Positions 33,960 through 45,800 of a stretch of 64,000 bases of DNA are shown in pieces. The position numbers and the translations under genes are program-made. The DNA is taken from the NCBI GenBank assembly GCA_003707065.3, contig PPXM03000012.1, positions 186,001 through 250,000 of the forward strand, in the 5' to 3' direction. Below the pieces are notes generated by a model. It did not search any database and was not told where the DNA came from. It was given only the letters and a program-made list of their open reading frames with translations. Source of the DNA: Trigonopsis variabilis. Taxonomy: Eukaryota > Ascomycota > Trigonopsidomycetes > Trigonopsidales > Trigonopsidaceae. The stretch's first letter is position 1. Each line of letters starts with the position of its first letter.

Positions 33960-35598
33960 TCATGCCAACCCTTCAACAGCCAGAATCTGCTCATATTTAT
34001 TCCAATCTTCGCTTTTATATTCTATAATTGTTCTCAACCGCACAAGTAATACTTTCTTATGGAGAACGATCGACTGAAACAAGGCTACATCGTTGCCCTT
34101 CCACAAATTAGCGTCTTCCTTCAACCTCCTCGAGAAGATAAGCAATGTTTCAAATATCTCCAATCGATAAAAAAATACAGACTCCCAGAAACTGTCGAAG
34201 ACGGAATTCATCAAGGTCAAAACAGCTTCAGAGAGAGGTAAAGAAGACAGAACGAAGGGGTCTTGAAGCACGTGGTTGCAATTCTTGATTATAGAATCAC
34301 AATAACGAGAAAAATGAGACCTGAATGTCTTGAAAAAAAGTTCTGACTGTTTATAGAGGACCAATTGAACTGGCTCATACGTATCTGAGAGCGTCATACC
34401 TCGGCCGATACCAAGCGTCATCACTCGATCGAGAAAAGACACATAATTGAGGTCATTATCTTCCTTCATATGGCCTAAAACATTCATAGTCGCTGATAAT
34501 GTCACAGAAATAAGCGCAGCCGAGTCGTTCGCGTTCACAGAGGGTGGTAAATAAGCCAGAAGAGGCTGGAGGGAATCAAAGAAGACGGGTGATAGTCCAG
34601 TTTTTTTAATGAACTGAGGACTAACGGCGCCCAGAATAGCCGATAACAATCTGCAGCCTTGTATTTTGAAATATATGTCAGGATCATCAATCAACGTCAG
34701 AGTCAATGGAATAAGACGTCTCCAATTATGAATAAGACTATCAGAATGGATATGATGTTCTTCCAGAATAGAGACAATACAACATGGTAAATCAGGACAT
34801 TTATTCTTCCAGACAGATGTTGATTCGAAAGAATGGTCAAATCTAGACTTGGGATCGGGATAAGCTGCTTTTCGTCCCTGCTCCGAAACTTGGTCATGCC
34901 TGATGTCCAAAATAAAGCTATCATTGATCGTATTGTCAAATGCTTGTTGCCAATTGATATCTTCGTAAGACTCGATGATTTTGGCACTGATCTCTGTGGC
35001 CCTCTTGGTATTCCATGGATTATCCCCACGAAACGCAATTAACATCCTTAGTAGAGGCCCTGATAAACCCGGATGATTACCTCTAGCTAGAAGTTCATTG
35101 AGTAGAAGTAAACAGCATTCAATAAAATCCCGGGCAGAAGAACCCTCGGTCGAATCTAACTTTTAGAGATGATCTTTCAGAAATACTACCTTTAATGATG
35201 CTTGAAAACTGCCACCTAAAATTGGAGAGATTGCATATCTCGATGAGTGTCGTTATACAATGTTCTAAAGATAAAGATTCTATGTATGGAGTTGAGATCA
35301 CTAGTATTCGAGAAGTCAGGATCCGAGCGAGGACAAGCTGTAATTAGCTAGGAATATCGGAAAATTAATACTTCATCATTGATCTCTTTGTTCAAGTTTT
35401 TCGTATCGTTAAGGGAATCAAGGAAAGACACGACTGACGAAAAAGGAATCGTCGATTCTCCAGGGAAGTTTACGCTATCGTCAGTATATCACGAAGCGTC
35501 ACATACATTATTGACTGGGGCAATTCGATAGCTCTGTAGCTTGTGTTATGAGGGTCTATCTTCTCTGAAAGCCTGTCAAACTCATTAATATTGCTCAT
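33960..35598 (-). CDS. TTI2: Tel2-interacting protein 2 (Tti2, TTT complex)
   Basis: HEAT-like helical subunit of the Tel2-Tti1-Tti2 complex, which matures PIKK kinases (TOR, ATM, ATR) with Hsp90. Four exons: 35507-35598, 35372-35474, 35190-35337 and 33960-35155; introns of 32, 34 and 34 nt; 512 aa. Family blocks are LLRMLIAFRGDNPWNTKRA, the WKNKCPDLPCCIVSIL segment, and LIHNWRRLIPLTLTLIDD with IYFKIQGCRLLSAIL and KTGLSPVFFDSLQPLLAYLPP. All junctions restore frame; the second and third introns use weaker donors (GTATTA, GTAGTA). Tti2 is poorly conserved, so the assignment rests on these central blocks, the length and the helical character. An unrelated HEAT-repeat protein is the main alternative. 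Confidence 0.78.
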
Positions 35599-35885
35599 TG
35601 TAGTACATCCTAGTGTGACAATGGTGGAAGATCAAGCGCTACTGATAGCTCAAGAGTTACCAATTCTACTACGTGGCTCAAGTCTGAAAATCAATTGATA
35701 TTACCGAAATAACGAGTATAACAGATAATTTATAGTTTACATAACAACTGCCAGCAGATTAGGTTACCGAGACTTAAGCTAAAGGTTGATGGGAGAACCA
35801 AAAGAAAGGGAAATATTGTGGCCCGAGTGCAAGAACAAATCTTGTCTCATAAGTGCTTGTTAGAATTTTTGCAATCGAAAGGTGC

Positions 35886-37637
35886 CTAGAAGACGAGATA
35901 GAGAGAGCACATTAAAGAAGGACCGGTGCAAATTCCGAGCCAGAAAATAACATTGCCTAGCGTTGTCCTATCCCGTAAAAGTTTAGTTCTAGAGACCTGC
36001 ACAAGAGGAATCTGAGCCATTTGAAGAAGGAACAAGTAACACCGTAGCTTGTCAAATATGCAGTACATTGCCAGCTCATGAACAAGGGACGAGAGAAGGA
36101 AGGTAATTATTGTAGCAAACCCCTTGGAGACCTTGAAGGCTGAAATGGAACTATGGTAGACATGCCGAAGGAGGAAGGTGTGCACTGGGACGTTCCATGT
36201 TCTAGCAAATTCATCCCACGACACACAGTTCCACCAATCACTATAGAAATGCCGATCAGCAAATCTTGTTAGTTCGGCTATGGTGTTTAGAATCGCATCC
36301 CATATGATATAAAAGGTCAACAGATACAGAAGCATAAAACTAAGAGTTAGAGACTGACTTCAATTGCACGTACGGTAATATAAGATCGGAGAAGAATTGT
36401 GGAAAATCCAGTATGCGTTCTTTGATGGGTAGTTGCCTCATCTCAAGGCCTCTGTCCACTAGGGGATAGACCCATTGTTCTGCAACGACAATCATGAGAA
36501 TAAATACGCCAAAGACAGCAGTAGTTTTCTCAAGGACATATTTCCATCTGATTCCACTTGTGCGGGGGTACTCAAGGAAATAGACCACAGTCGGGAACAT
36601 AAGGAATTGAAAGTACTTCGCGTACGTCAAACTAGAAGGGTAACTGACTTGCTCGGGCCCTTGAGAAATCAGCTCGTAGTTAATTCGTTCCATTTTCCGC
36701 ACAAGCTTTTCTCTTTCTGCAGATGACAGATCATCGCGCTCCAAGTCCTTCGTATGTTTAATCTTCTCCCAGTACAGCTTCGAAAGATAGCCATTATAAA
36801 ATGCGAATGAATGTTGTTTCATCAGTAAAACAAGACTGCAAGAGTCAATCAAAGAAGATCAAGCACTCCATACCTATGCAAAAGAAGATATATTTGGCCA
36901 GTCCACGGGAATTTCCAGTGCTTGGAGCAGGCTAAAGTCCCCCCTAATAGAATAAATTCATACAACTAAAGAAGTTAGAATAGATGGAGCCTGCATACGT
37001 ACTGTCTGTATCGTAATACCGGTATATTTCCAGCGAATAGTACCCCGCAAGCACAACTTTTGAAGAAAGACACTAAAAAAAGTGGCCGTCGTAGCCAGAA
37101 GATCTGCTAGAGCAATGTATATCAATTTATCGTGTAGGATCTCAAGAATGTGGTTCTCTAATATTCGTCCAGACGTATAATAATTGTTTGTGAATTCTCG
37201 CACGCATATGAAGAATACACCCATCCAGTACCTAAGAATTAGAAATGTCTGTATGTCAGTCTTCTCACAATACAAAGAAGCCTCTGAAAAGAGAGTGGGA
37301 TTGAGAATCGAGGATACTAGTTCGGACCTTGAAATAAACCTGGATGTTATTAGACGATCACATTGTGCCACCATACATCATGAAATGGAACGAAATCTCG
37401 CTTTGATTGAGCTGTGCTCGTTTTGGACTTGGACGGCCGACGAACCAGTCCATGAGCTGGAGTTCAGTTAGATTAATTCCGAACGATACGCTTACTATTC
37501 ATGCTATCAACGCTGTATATCATATCATCTTCCTTTTTCCCGCCGATGTTTCCGGTATCCTTCCCCATGTTGTCACGATGCTTAACTCGTGGTCTAATCG
37601 AGCTACTGCTGGGAGAACTTGTATCCGAACTGGGCAT
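35886..37637 (-). CDS. ARE2: Sterol/diacylglycerol O-acyltransferase (MBOAT; Are1/Are2-like)
   Basis: ER membrane-bound O-acyltransferase that esterifies sterols (ACAT/SOAT) or diacylglycerol, feeding lipid droplets. Seven exons: 37496-37637, 37377-37456, 37269-37339, 37003-37231, 36874-36965, 36374-36835 and 35886-36339; introns of 39, 37, 37, 37, 38 and 34 nt; 509 aa. The N-terminal 50 residues are Ser-rich and hydrophilic. Then come FRGFFVLYWMGVFF, HSLVLLMKQHSFAFYNGYL, the FYSDWWNCVSWDEFARTWN signature, RHVYHSS, and the putative catalytic His in SSLVHELAM. Many hydrophobic helices match the MBOAT fold. Without the tiny exons the gene appears as four unrelated ORFs. Are1, Are2 and DGAT1 cannot be told apart from motifs alone; the symbol marks the family. 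Confidence 0.88.
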
Positions 37638-38312
37638 GTAACCCGAAGACCAACGCAGATCTGACAGTTGAGGAAACAGTGGCTCGATTCTAGCGTGCAA
37701 CTGAGAACGTGTTAATAAGATTCCGTAGGAGATGGTTCTGATCAACGTCCAGGAGGCGTGCTACATTTAGGCCCTGGAGTGATAGATAGTGGTGACTGTA
37801 TCGAGAAAGTCGAATAGCTTCTGTATACCTGGCTAATTTGATGAATCGCAACTATCTAATCTCGGACTTTGAGGAGCGATTGATGTTCATGTACACGATA
37901 TCAAAGTATGAAACATCTGGCATCTTTGGCATCGCCCATATGCAACAGTAAGCAATTGACACAGGTAGAACCATCAATCCCCCTGTCGATGAAGTGCTAA
38001 AGATCTATTTCAACTGTAATAAGAATCATATCGTATATACAAGGCTTGATATCTATAGAAGTCGTAAAGAGGCAGCATAAATATTCTAATACAAGGCTTC
38101 ACCAGAGATGGCAGATACACAATGAGGTGCCTCGGCCCTAAAAAAGACAAATGGTCTAGAATAATTGAGAAGAGTTGCTTCCACTCATGTACATTGGTTA
38201 CCGAGTAAATATCAAGTTGTTTTTATCTTGTGTCACTAGCCCACATGTCTCTAGTTCTCCGTTTCCTCAAGAGTATCCGTGATCGTTACATTCACATCTT
38301 AGGACTACATTA
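37638..38312. other. Divergent promoter region ARE2/TRS85
   Basis: 675 bp between two diverging start codons. The ARE2 frame stays open upstream to about 37745 but without another ATG. No other gene or RNA recognised. Confidence 0.5.
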
Positions 38313-40001
38313 ATGTCCACAGATAGCCTGATTTCGGCGATCCGGGACTCGCTGTCGCCCAAGGTCGTCATATGTGCATCCTCTGATGCTGAAGACTTGG
38401 CCAGAAGCTTGTCGTTCTCAGGTGTCCGTGATCTCCTTCAACCATTCACCATCCGAATTCCCTATAAAGTCCCTGTGCATGACCCTCAAGCGGACACGCT
38501 CTTCGTTGAGGATTTTTCTCTCTGTCTGGTCGAGCCTCCGAAGGAATTAGACTCTGATAATGAGCTGAGCCGATTTATGGAACAGAGGTCAGATTGCTTG
38601 GAATCAAAGATACTGGATGAAATTGCTCTATCGCGGTTAAATTCTGAGCCTCAATTAAACACACTAACAGGAAGTGAACTCATTTCTCGTGGCAGTAAGG
38701 TTCAGACCGATAGCTACAGCGATTATATCTCAGCGTTGATTGGTAACCCTCCTTTGGTCCCTCATGAAACCCTAGCACATCCTGTGGCGAGTATCTTGGT
38801 GATTTCATCAAAAAATTCAGATCCTGTAGAAGCTGTCTCTATTCAGTTCCGAACGATAAGAGCTTCCTACTCGCAATCTTACGTGGATCAAGAATATCCC
38901 CGGTATTACGTATTATTGCATGATATTGATAATGACGACGAACTGCAGTCGGAATCAATTCTTGATAAAATGAAAAGATCCTTTGGACTGAACTGCTTCA
39001 TGATAAAAATTCATTCTCGTGCCCCTACAGAAGACGACCAAGACATAGTCAACGTGTCTGGGATGTATCCTCCTTATTACTATTTGCAACCTTCGGCAGG
39101 CCCTTCGAGACTTTTTAATATAAAAATGCATCTATCGGATAAAGAAGCTATAGAGTCGTTTGTGAAAGAAATGGCTGCCCAGAATTTAATTCCCGTTCTT
39201 GAACGGACCATGATATCATTAAATGAACAAGTCGCTTCTGGAAGAAGAGGGATTGCAAATCGTTTCTTCTCTGCTTCTAAACGACTACTCGGAGGAGGCA
39301 GAAATGTCACTGGTCAGACTACTAACGGCAGCAGTTACAATACAACGACTGCTAGCTATCCTGCAACTTCAGTAGAGGGTCAATTGAGAAGGCTAATTGA
39401 CTTGGCTTTCTTTCTTGGAAGCTACAGACTGGCATGTGATATCTGTGAATTGATCAAGAAAGACTTTCTGAATGACAAGGCGTGGGCATATCTTGCAGGG
39501 GTCCAAGAGATGTCCATTATCTGTCAGCTGTTCTCATCCGCTCCTCTTAACGAGCGCACAACTCGTGAAATCTTAAATCCTACTCTCGACCAGGCTCTAT
39601 ATAACTACTTGAATCGATCTTCTTTGCCAGGCTTCGCTCTTAGATTGCTAATTGTCTCATCCGAACTCTTAAATCATCGCAATGGCCATATGCATAATCA
39701 TGCCTGCAACTGGCTTCTCAAGGTGCTCGATGATCACCTGGTCGGGGATATTGGTCAGACATTGGTGATGGAAAGAATTGCAAACTTTTACCTCAATCGT
39801 ACAAGCATTCTTCATTGTGGTTTTAGGCGAAAGGCTGCATTCTGGCAATTACTGGCATCAAAAGAATGGATTGGTCTGTCTCAACTCAATCACGCACGAA
39901 TCTGTCTAGCAGAGAGCTCAGAAGTCTATGATGAAATTGAATGGACGAAACAAAAAGGAAACCTGCTCGATGTCCTGCGCAAGCAGTCAGAAGAAACTTA
40001 G
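38313..40001 (+). CDS. TRS85: TRAPPIII complex subunit Trs85 (TRAPPC8)
   Basis: Subunit specific to TRAPPIII, which activates Ypt1/Rab1 for autophagy and Golgi traffic. A single 562-codon frame, shorter than the roughly 650-700 aa of yeast homologues. The N-terminus LSPKVVICASSDAEDLARSLSF and GVRDLLQPF is the Trs85 start. The most telling segment is MYPPYYYLQPSAGPSRLF followed by FVKEMAAQNLIPVLER and EQVASGRRGIANRFFSASKR, the family's central block, then LRRLIDLAFFLGSYRLAC and RRKAAFWQLLASKEW near the C-terminus. It ends soon after these helices, so the shorter length comes mainly from compact linkers. No intron. CHM7 follows on the same strand after 123 bp. Confidence 0.92.
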   Translation: MSTDSLISAIRDSLSPKVVICASSDAEDLARSLSFSGVRDLLQPFTIRIPYKVPVHDPQADTLFVEDFSLCLVEPPKELDSDNELSRFMEQRSDCLESKILDEIALSRLNSEPQLNTLTGSELISRGSKVQTDSYSDYISALIGNPPLVPHETLAHPVASILVISSKNSDPVEAVSIQFRTIRASYSQSYVDQEYPRYYVLLHDIDNDDELQSESILDKMKRSFGLNCFMIKIHSRAPTEDDQDIVNVSGMYPPYYYLQPSAGPSRLFNIKMHLSDKEAIESFVKEMAAQNLIPVLERTMISLNEQVASGRRGIANRFFSASKRLLGGGRNVTGQTTNGSSYNTTTASYPATSVEGQLRRLIDLAFFLGSYRLACDICELIKKDFLNDKAWAYLAGVQEMSIICQLFSSAPLNERTTREILNPTLDQALYNYLNRSSLPGFALRLLIVSSELLNHRNGHMHNHACNWLLKVLDDHLVGDIGQTLVMERIANFYLNRTSILHCGFRRKAAFWQLLASKEWIGLSQLNHARICLAESSEVYDEIEWTKQKGNLLDVLRKQSEET

Positions 40002-40124
40002 AAATTTTATGTACTATAGATGTATGTGTATGGCGTTTTTCCTGTATAATTTTTGTATTGTTTGACTAATCGTGAGGTCCTGTCCGATTATCTGATGTAA
40101 CACTCAACCTGCAACGATCTTGTC

Positions 40125-41495
40125 ATGACCTTTTCGGTCAAGGAGAACAAGTTATTTACCGATAACCGGATTCCCTCTTTATATTCAGACTTCGGAATTT
40201 TGAAAGAGACCAACCCGGATGGATACGAAGCAAATATACTGGCATGGCAGGGCCTACTGACTGATCTCTGTTATCGGGGCAAATTAGGCAAAAACAGGCT
40301 TATCCTTAGTGTCGATTCTGCTACTCCTCAACTCTTTAGACTAACAGAGCATCATGTGGGAAATCCTCTAGGGCTATCATATGTTCTCGTAAGTTTTCAG
40401 CTGTTCGTGTGCATGGACTGACTTTAGGATGAAGGCGTATTAAAGGGTGAATTGATTCCAAAGGCCACCTTTGGCGTTAGAGATCAGTGGACGGCTTTAG
40501 GAATTCTTAAAGGGGCTATAGAGATCTCAGGGTTATGGAGTTTTCGGTGGAAGAGTGCTACGGGATCGGGAGAGCACCAAAGGCTGAAGGCTCAATCTTA
40601 CGTTATAGTGCAAAACGTAATTAAAGCAGCTGGTGAGATACATGACAACTGGATGGACTTGGTAGACAAAGATGAGAGTCTGAGGGTCCTGACTCTGACT
40701 CATTTTCGTTCTTTGTTTCGCTCTATAGATGGAGAAGAGGCCTTGAGCGATGATGACCTTTTGATAGCCGCGCAATATCTCGTTAAAGACAAGTCTGCAA
40801 GCATGACTGAAGACTATATCAAGCTTGGAACAGCAGCCATTGCGGAAGATGAGAAGGCTATTGCCAGTATAAATAACGCTGTATCGGGCATTGACAGACA
40901 AATTAATGAGTACACTGCCAGTGTCCATGGCTTGAAGGCAGAGGTACAGGATACTCTCCGAAAAGGTCAAATGACTCGCGATCTTCAAGCTCGCTCAAAG
41001 GCGAAATTCTTACTCAAGGGACAAAGATTGATATCTTCCAACCTGGAGAAAGCTATGTCTGCAAAGGCACAACTCGAAGAAGCCAAAGAAGCCATTGTAA
41101 GGGCCAGAAGTAATGCCATGGTTATACAAAGTCTGGAGAATACCACTCCTATTCTTCAGAGAATGAATAAGGCTTGGAGTCGTGAACGAGCTGAAGAGAC
41201 GCTTGATAAATTCATGGATCAGAAAAATGAAACAGAGGCCATATCTGAGCTGATATCTTCGGTCGGTCCCACTGCAGAAGCCGTGGATGAAGATGAGCTT
41301 GACAGGGAGCTTGAAAAGCTTGCAGAAGAAGAAGCTCACAAAGAGACTCTGCCGTCTACCGAAACATTACCTGAGCCACAGGAGTTGCCTGTGGAAGAGT
41401 CTGTCCATGAGATCGACCGTCGCTTGAGAGATCTGGATCTTGATGGCGGTCCAGGGGATGACAATGAGACAGAAAAACAACAAATTGCAGCCTAG
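40125..41495 (+). CDS. CHM7: ESCRT-III-like nuclear envelope protein Chm7 (CHMP7)
   Basis: Nuclear-envelope ESCRT adaptor that, with Heh1/LEM2, seals holes and monitors nuclear pore assembly. Exons 40125-40388 and 40428-41495 with a 39-nt intron; 443 aa. The N-terminal half resembles winged-helix ESCRT-II (Vps25-like) folds: LILSVDSATPQLFRLTEHHVGNPLGLSYVL, then after the junction DEGVLKGELIPKATF. The C-terminal half is Snf7-like: paired helices with many Lys/Glu/Ala, MTRDLQARSKAKFLLKGQRL, then the acidic VDEDELDRELEKLAEEEAHK stretch near residues 365-384. A C-terminal helix VHEIDRRLRDLDLDG could serve as the MIM that binds Vps4. It converges on RAD18 with only 44 bp between stops. Confidence 0.87.
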
Positions 41496-41539
41496 ACTCC
41501 TTTGAATGACCCATAAATACTTATTTCTAATATACACGA

Positions 41540-42529
41540 TCATAGCGGTCGTTTGACAGCTACATCTCCATCGGGACTCTCGCTGCCGGTCGGCGACTCT
41601 ATTCGTTTCCGCTTTCCCAGAGACTCTTTTGCGGCTTGTTGTAGTGATTGAAAGCTTTTAGCTTGTGACTTCATCCAATCTACGCTGTCAAAATCGGACC
41701 CGCCTATGCTTTTCCCCTTTGTTTCTGTCTTAAGTCGTTCCTCTGAGGTGAATGAGCCGAGGAGAATATGCTTGGGCACAGGGTCGATCCGGTCTGTGTT
41801 AGCGTTCCAATAGACCACCCAGGCCTTGTATCGGGCTACTAATTCAGGCGTGGTTCCTTTCAATGATAGCCCCTCTTGTTTGAGGAGGTTGCGGACCTGA
41901 ACAGGCTTTAGTGATCCAAAATGCGGTGTGCTAAGTTTTTTATAAGTGGCCGATGCTGCCGATCGAGTAGGGGAGGAGACAAGGTGAGCTGCACGTTTCG
42001 GTCTTGCCATTTGAGTTGTTTGCGGCCGATTCTGGCAGTCCCAAGCATGCGTCTCTATAGAATCGAGAGGAAATTTCCTTCCACAGATCGGACAAGGGAT
42101 CTGATCCGGATCATCGCTCGTGGCAATGTTGTCTCCGTCGACGTTTTGCTCACTTTCCGGCGTTATAATATCGTCATTCTCCGATGATAATTTATCCTTG
42201 TCGTTTAGTTCATTGCTTTTTGATGCCCGAGTTTCCGTAGCCAAAGCCATAATGCTTGACCGTATATTACAGAATACCGTCACCACCTCACCGATTAACT
42301 TGTTCGGCTTCAACCGCCCCTCCGTGATCTCCTCTCGACAAATAGGACAATAAGCCGAAGTTGCAATATGGCGCCGGATACAAAGAGAGCAGAATGTGTG
42401 ACCGCAGGGACCAAACATGGGCCCGGTAAAGAACTCTTTACAGATGTGGCATCTCAGAAGGCTTTCGAGCTGTTCCAAGCCCGGCGCCCTCGTACTTCGC
42501 CAATCGCTCGAGTCTGAGATCTCTTGCAT
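41540..42529 (-). CDS. RAD18: E3 ubiquitin ligase Rad18 (post-replication repair)
   Basis: RING ligase that with Rad6 monoubiquitinates PCNA at stalled forks. One 329-codon frame. The RING is at residues 28-64 with CHIC, CGHTFCSLCIRRH and CPIC. A UBZ zinc finger at about 144-165 has CPIC...H...C ligands (CPICGRKFPLDSIETHAWDC). A SAP DNA-binding motif lies near 200-235 (LKPVQVRNLLKQEGLSLKG with the ELVARYKAWVVYWN helix). The C-terminal tail, basic with Ser/Gly, probably holds the Rad6-binding helix. Order RING-UBZ-SAP is diagnostic, and the protein is shorter than yeast Rad18 (about 490 aa), mostly in linkers. The start at 42529 lies 344 bp from the dynein stop, on the same strand. Confidence 0.95.
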   Translation of the reverse strand: MQEISDSSDWRSTRAPGLEQLESLLRCHICKEFFTGPMFGPCGHTFCSLCIRRHIATSAYCPICREEITEGRLKPNKLIGEVVTVFCNIRSSIMALATETRASKSNELNDKDKLSSENDDIITPESEQNVDGDNIATSDDPDQIPCPICGRKFPLDSIETHAWDCQNRPQTTQMARPKRAAHLVSSPTRSAASATYKKLSTPHFGSLKPVQVRNLLKQEGLSLKGTTPELVARYKAWVVYWNANTDRIDPVPKHILLGSFTSEERLKTETKGKSIGGSDFDSVDWMKSQAKSFQSLQQAAKESLGKRKRIESPTGSESPDGDVAVKRPL

Positions 42530-42872
42530 GGGCGTTATCCCATGGACTTGATGGTGTTCTTAGAGACGCTTCCAGTTAGAGACGCGTGCACACGTACAAT
42601 GTTGTAACGCGTGGTAGCGTTATTCTTGTCGGAACGGGCTAGTTATGGTTTCCGTCATTGCCAGAAGGGACGATCGAGTGATTTTCTAATACAAAAACTT
42701 GGAACTCGTTAAAATTCGCGTATAATTCTTTTTAACCGCTATCTACCATTTTATATTCATGAATGGGTCGGCGTTGATTGCCGACCAGAGTCATATAGAA
42801 CCTCTTGTAGAGGCAGCCATTAGGATCATTTTAAATGCATCTGTACCACAGCAGATTACCACTGTAATTCAC
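42530..42872. other. Spacer between dynein 3' end and RAD18 start
   Basis: 343 bp holding the dynein 3'-UTR and RAD18 promoter. It is too small for the roughly 300-residue C-terminal domain found in metazoan dyneins. The plus-strand ORF at 42759-43082 overlaps dynein coding sequence and is not called. Confidence 0.5.
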
Positions 42873-45800
42873 TCAACTGCCAAGAGATCTAATGATATTG
42901 GAGATGTCTCGAATAAGTGTGTTCGCTGCGAGTTAGTAAAAGCTAGTAGAAAAAGACATACCTTGTTCCACACGCTTGAGCCTGACTGCGTCAGGAGGGA
43001 GATTGAGCCAAGACAGAGGCTCGTGGTCTGGGAGCAAAGCAGCCCAGTTAGAGATGTTTTTGGCGTCAAATCGCTCCGGTAGTTCCAGGCGCTCTTCTTT
43101 AGATGCAAGAATGTTAAAGTTATCTTCGAACGACTTTATTGAAAACAGGCGAGACGACTGATCAGCGATCAACGCCAGATCATGTGCGTTATCGACCTTC
43201 CCTCCATAGATTATCTCTCGTATCAGGTATTCTAGAGCTCTCCAAGGAATTTTATCAGGAGAAATATTGGTTCGTTTCCCGGCGTACCATTCGATCCACC
43301 GGCTGATAACATAATAAGAGTTTGTGAAATCGGCGTTATTGAAGTCGTAGTTTGTGGTCCATCCGACCGGCGCGTAGCGCTGACTTTCAACAATGACAGC
43401 GTGCAGCCAACAGAGCAGGAAGTGGACTCTCTGAGTTTCGACAGTTGAACTGGGCGGCAATTCATCCATCATACTGAAGAGATCAAACAGAATAGCTTTT
43501 ATGCCCGGAGGAGGCTCAAATGTCAAGACTCTCATAGAAAGAACGAGATTCGTAGGAATGTTAGCAGTTGCCTCAGTAGTACAGAACAGTCGGAACTGAG
43601 GATGCGGTTTGAGCACATGAAGTCGTTTTTCCAAACGACCTAACCATGACTGTTGAAGATGAACGTTTTTGAGCATGACCCAGTGTCCTTCTTGGGCTCC
43701 TTCAACCAAAGCACGTTCAGCTAATAACGAGACATCTTCTGATCCCATGGCGATGGATTTATAGGATTTCTTAAACTTCAACGCCAGATCGTCAATTCTG
43801 AAACTGGGGTCGTAGCCTGGCTCGGAAAAGAGGATGAAGTACGGGAAAGACCCACACGACTCAATTATACCCTGTAAGTCACTTTCGGAATCAGGCTTTG
43901 AGCTTGGGAAGTAATGATGGGCCAGTCGTTCCAAAGAAGGAATAAATCGATCCATTCTGGTGGCTTGCATGGAAATAGTAACCAAGAGCTCCTTATTGCC
44001 GCTGTCTTCATGGACCTGGCGAGCCAAAAAGACCTCTGGCTCGTCCTTACTAATTATGTCATCCACCGAGGTATGCGTTTCTTCAAGAACTTCCCTAATT
44101 ACCCTGGGGAGTTCGGGAGGATTGTCATCGGAAGGCGATGAAAAAAGGGAATCAAACAGGAGCGTGTCAGGATGAGATGGGGCAATGCGGCAAAGTAAAA
44201 CAGCAAACTTTAGTCGGTCATCATACAACAGAGAAGGGCAAGTCTGTTGGTAGACCTCTTCAAACAGAGCCTTGTGAAAATGTTTGACTCTTTCAGCGGG
44301 CTCTTTGACAGTGAAAGATTGACTCAGTGCAAGCACTTTATCGAAGATATCCCAGAAATATTGAATGCTGAACCGGTAAAATCCTTTTAAAGCTGATAGA
44401 CTCTCCAAGACTGTAACAAGGCCGCTACAGCTTTGAGATAGAGGTTCGTAAATAGCAGCAGCGCTCCTTAATTGAGCCATAACATCTCGAATTTGGGCAG
44501 ACTTCTTCTCAATGTCCGAAGATTCGATCTTTAATTCTTCCAAGCGACTAATGACTCTATCATCATCAAGAATATTTCCCTGAGCTTCACTTATCGACTG
44601 CAACAACTTGGATTCCAATTGTCTAAGACTAGATTGAAAATCACTTTCAGCCTTGGTTAAAGATTCCAATTGGTCATTAATGTCAGGACGCTCGACTTTC
44701 AGGACATAGTTCAGACACTGCGACTCGAGCGTCTTCCGTGTCACAGTAAAGTTGATCAATGTGGTCTGGCTGCATATATTTGACGAGAGTTTTATATCGG
44801 CAGTCCTAGTATAAAGATAAAGCTCGAAAGAAGGAGAAAAGTCGATATCTTGGTTCTTGACCCGAATTAACGTACGACCGCCAGTCTTTTGGTATTCCTT
44901 ATTGAGAATGGAGTTCAGCAAAGGGTCAAAATGTTCTGCGTCCTGAATTAAGATAGACCCGCCAAAGCGCAGAGCGCTTTCAAGGTGTTTGACATAAGAA
45001 TCATCCAAGAAACTCGTCACAGTCAATGGCCGGTTACGAGCCTTGTGCTCATTAACCAAGTAGGAAACAACCTTATCCGAAGGATCAATAATTAAAGGAT
45101 ATCGCTGGCAGTAATCAAGCATCAACTTGTTCTCAATCCATAACGCGTCATCGACCAAACCGCACGCTTTCCACTTAGCCCTGTCTTCAGCCGAAGACAG
45201 ATAATCAATAATAGATACTTCATTTTGGATAAAAAGACCAGAATTGCGCAACATATCTTTCCATTTACTCTCCAAGTTCAGCCGCCGGGCCTGGTCAAAT
45301 ACTCCGCCATAGGTGATATAAGCACTGACCAAAATACACATTGTAGGTAAGAACTTCATGGCCGATTCAAAGTCGCTTATACTCTTTTTCCATCGATCGC
45401 GTTCACTGGACAGATTCTCCAATAAGGTCACACTGCGTCCAACTTTCTTCTCAACCGAAGCCATTTCTTGTCGAATAAACTGCACATCCGCAACCAAAGA
45501 TGCATATTCTTCTTTGTATTGCTCGATACTCTTTTCTAATTCTTCAATCATTTCATTGATAGCAATGGAATTGGCTCGAGCCTCGTTGGCCTTGGCCTCA
45601 AGTTGACGCATTTCCTGCTGGAGGGGTTCCACGCTCTCTAGAATCTGGCTGAAGAGAACTTGGGCCTCGACCCACTGCATTAGTGGGCCACATGCTTTGC
45701 TTGCTCTGTTGACAGTCTCGTACTTGAATATGGGGTTTGAAAGATAATGGCTGGTCATATATCGTGTCAGCTGAGGTGAAACCTGTCTTTCATTGTCAAA

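Noticed and set aside
35886-37745. Four separate membrane-protein ORFs
   Set aside because: They are exons of one MBOAT acyltransferase; every 34-39 nt gap has GT...AG ends and joins in frame into family sequence.
37638-37745. ARE2 start further upstream (frame open to 37745)
   Set aside because: There is no ATG in that extension; the first Met in frame is at 37637.
42759-43082. 107-codon plus-strand ORF at the dynein 3' end
   Set aside because: Most of it is antisense to conserved dynein codons; the rest has no similarity I can see.
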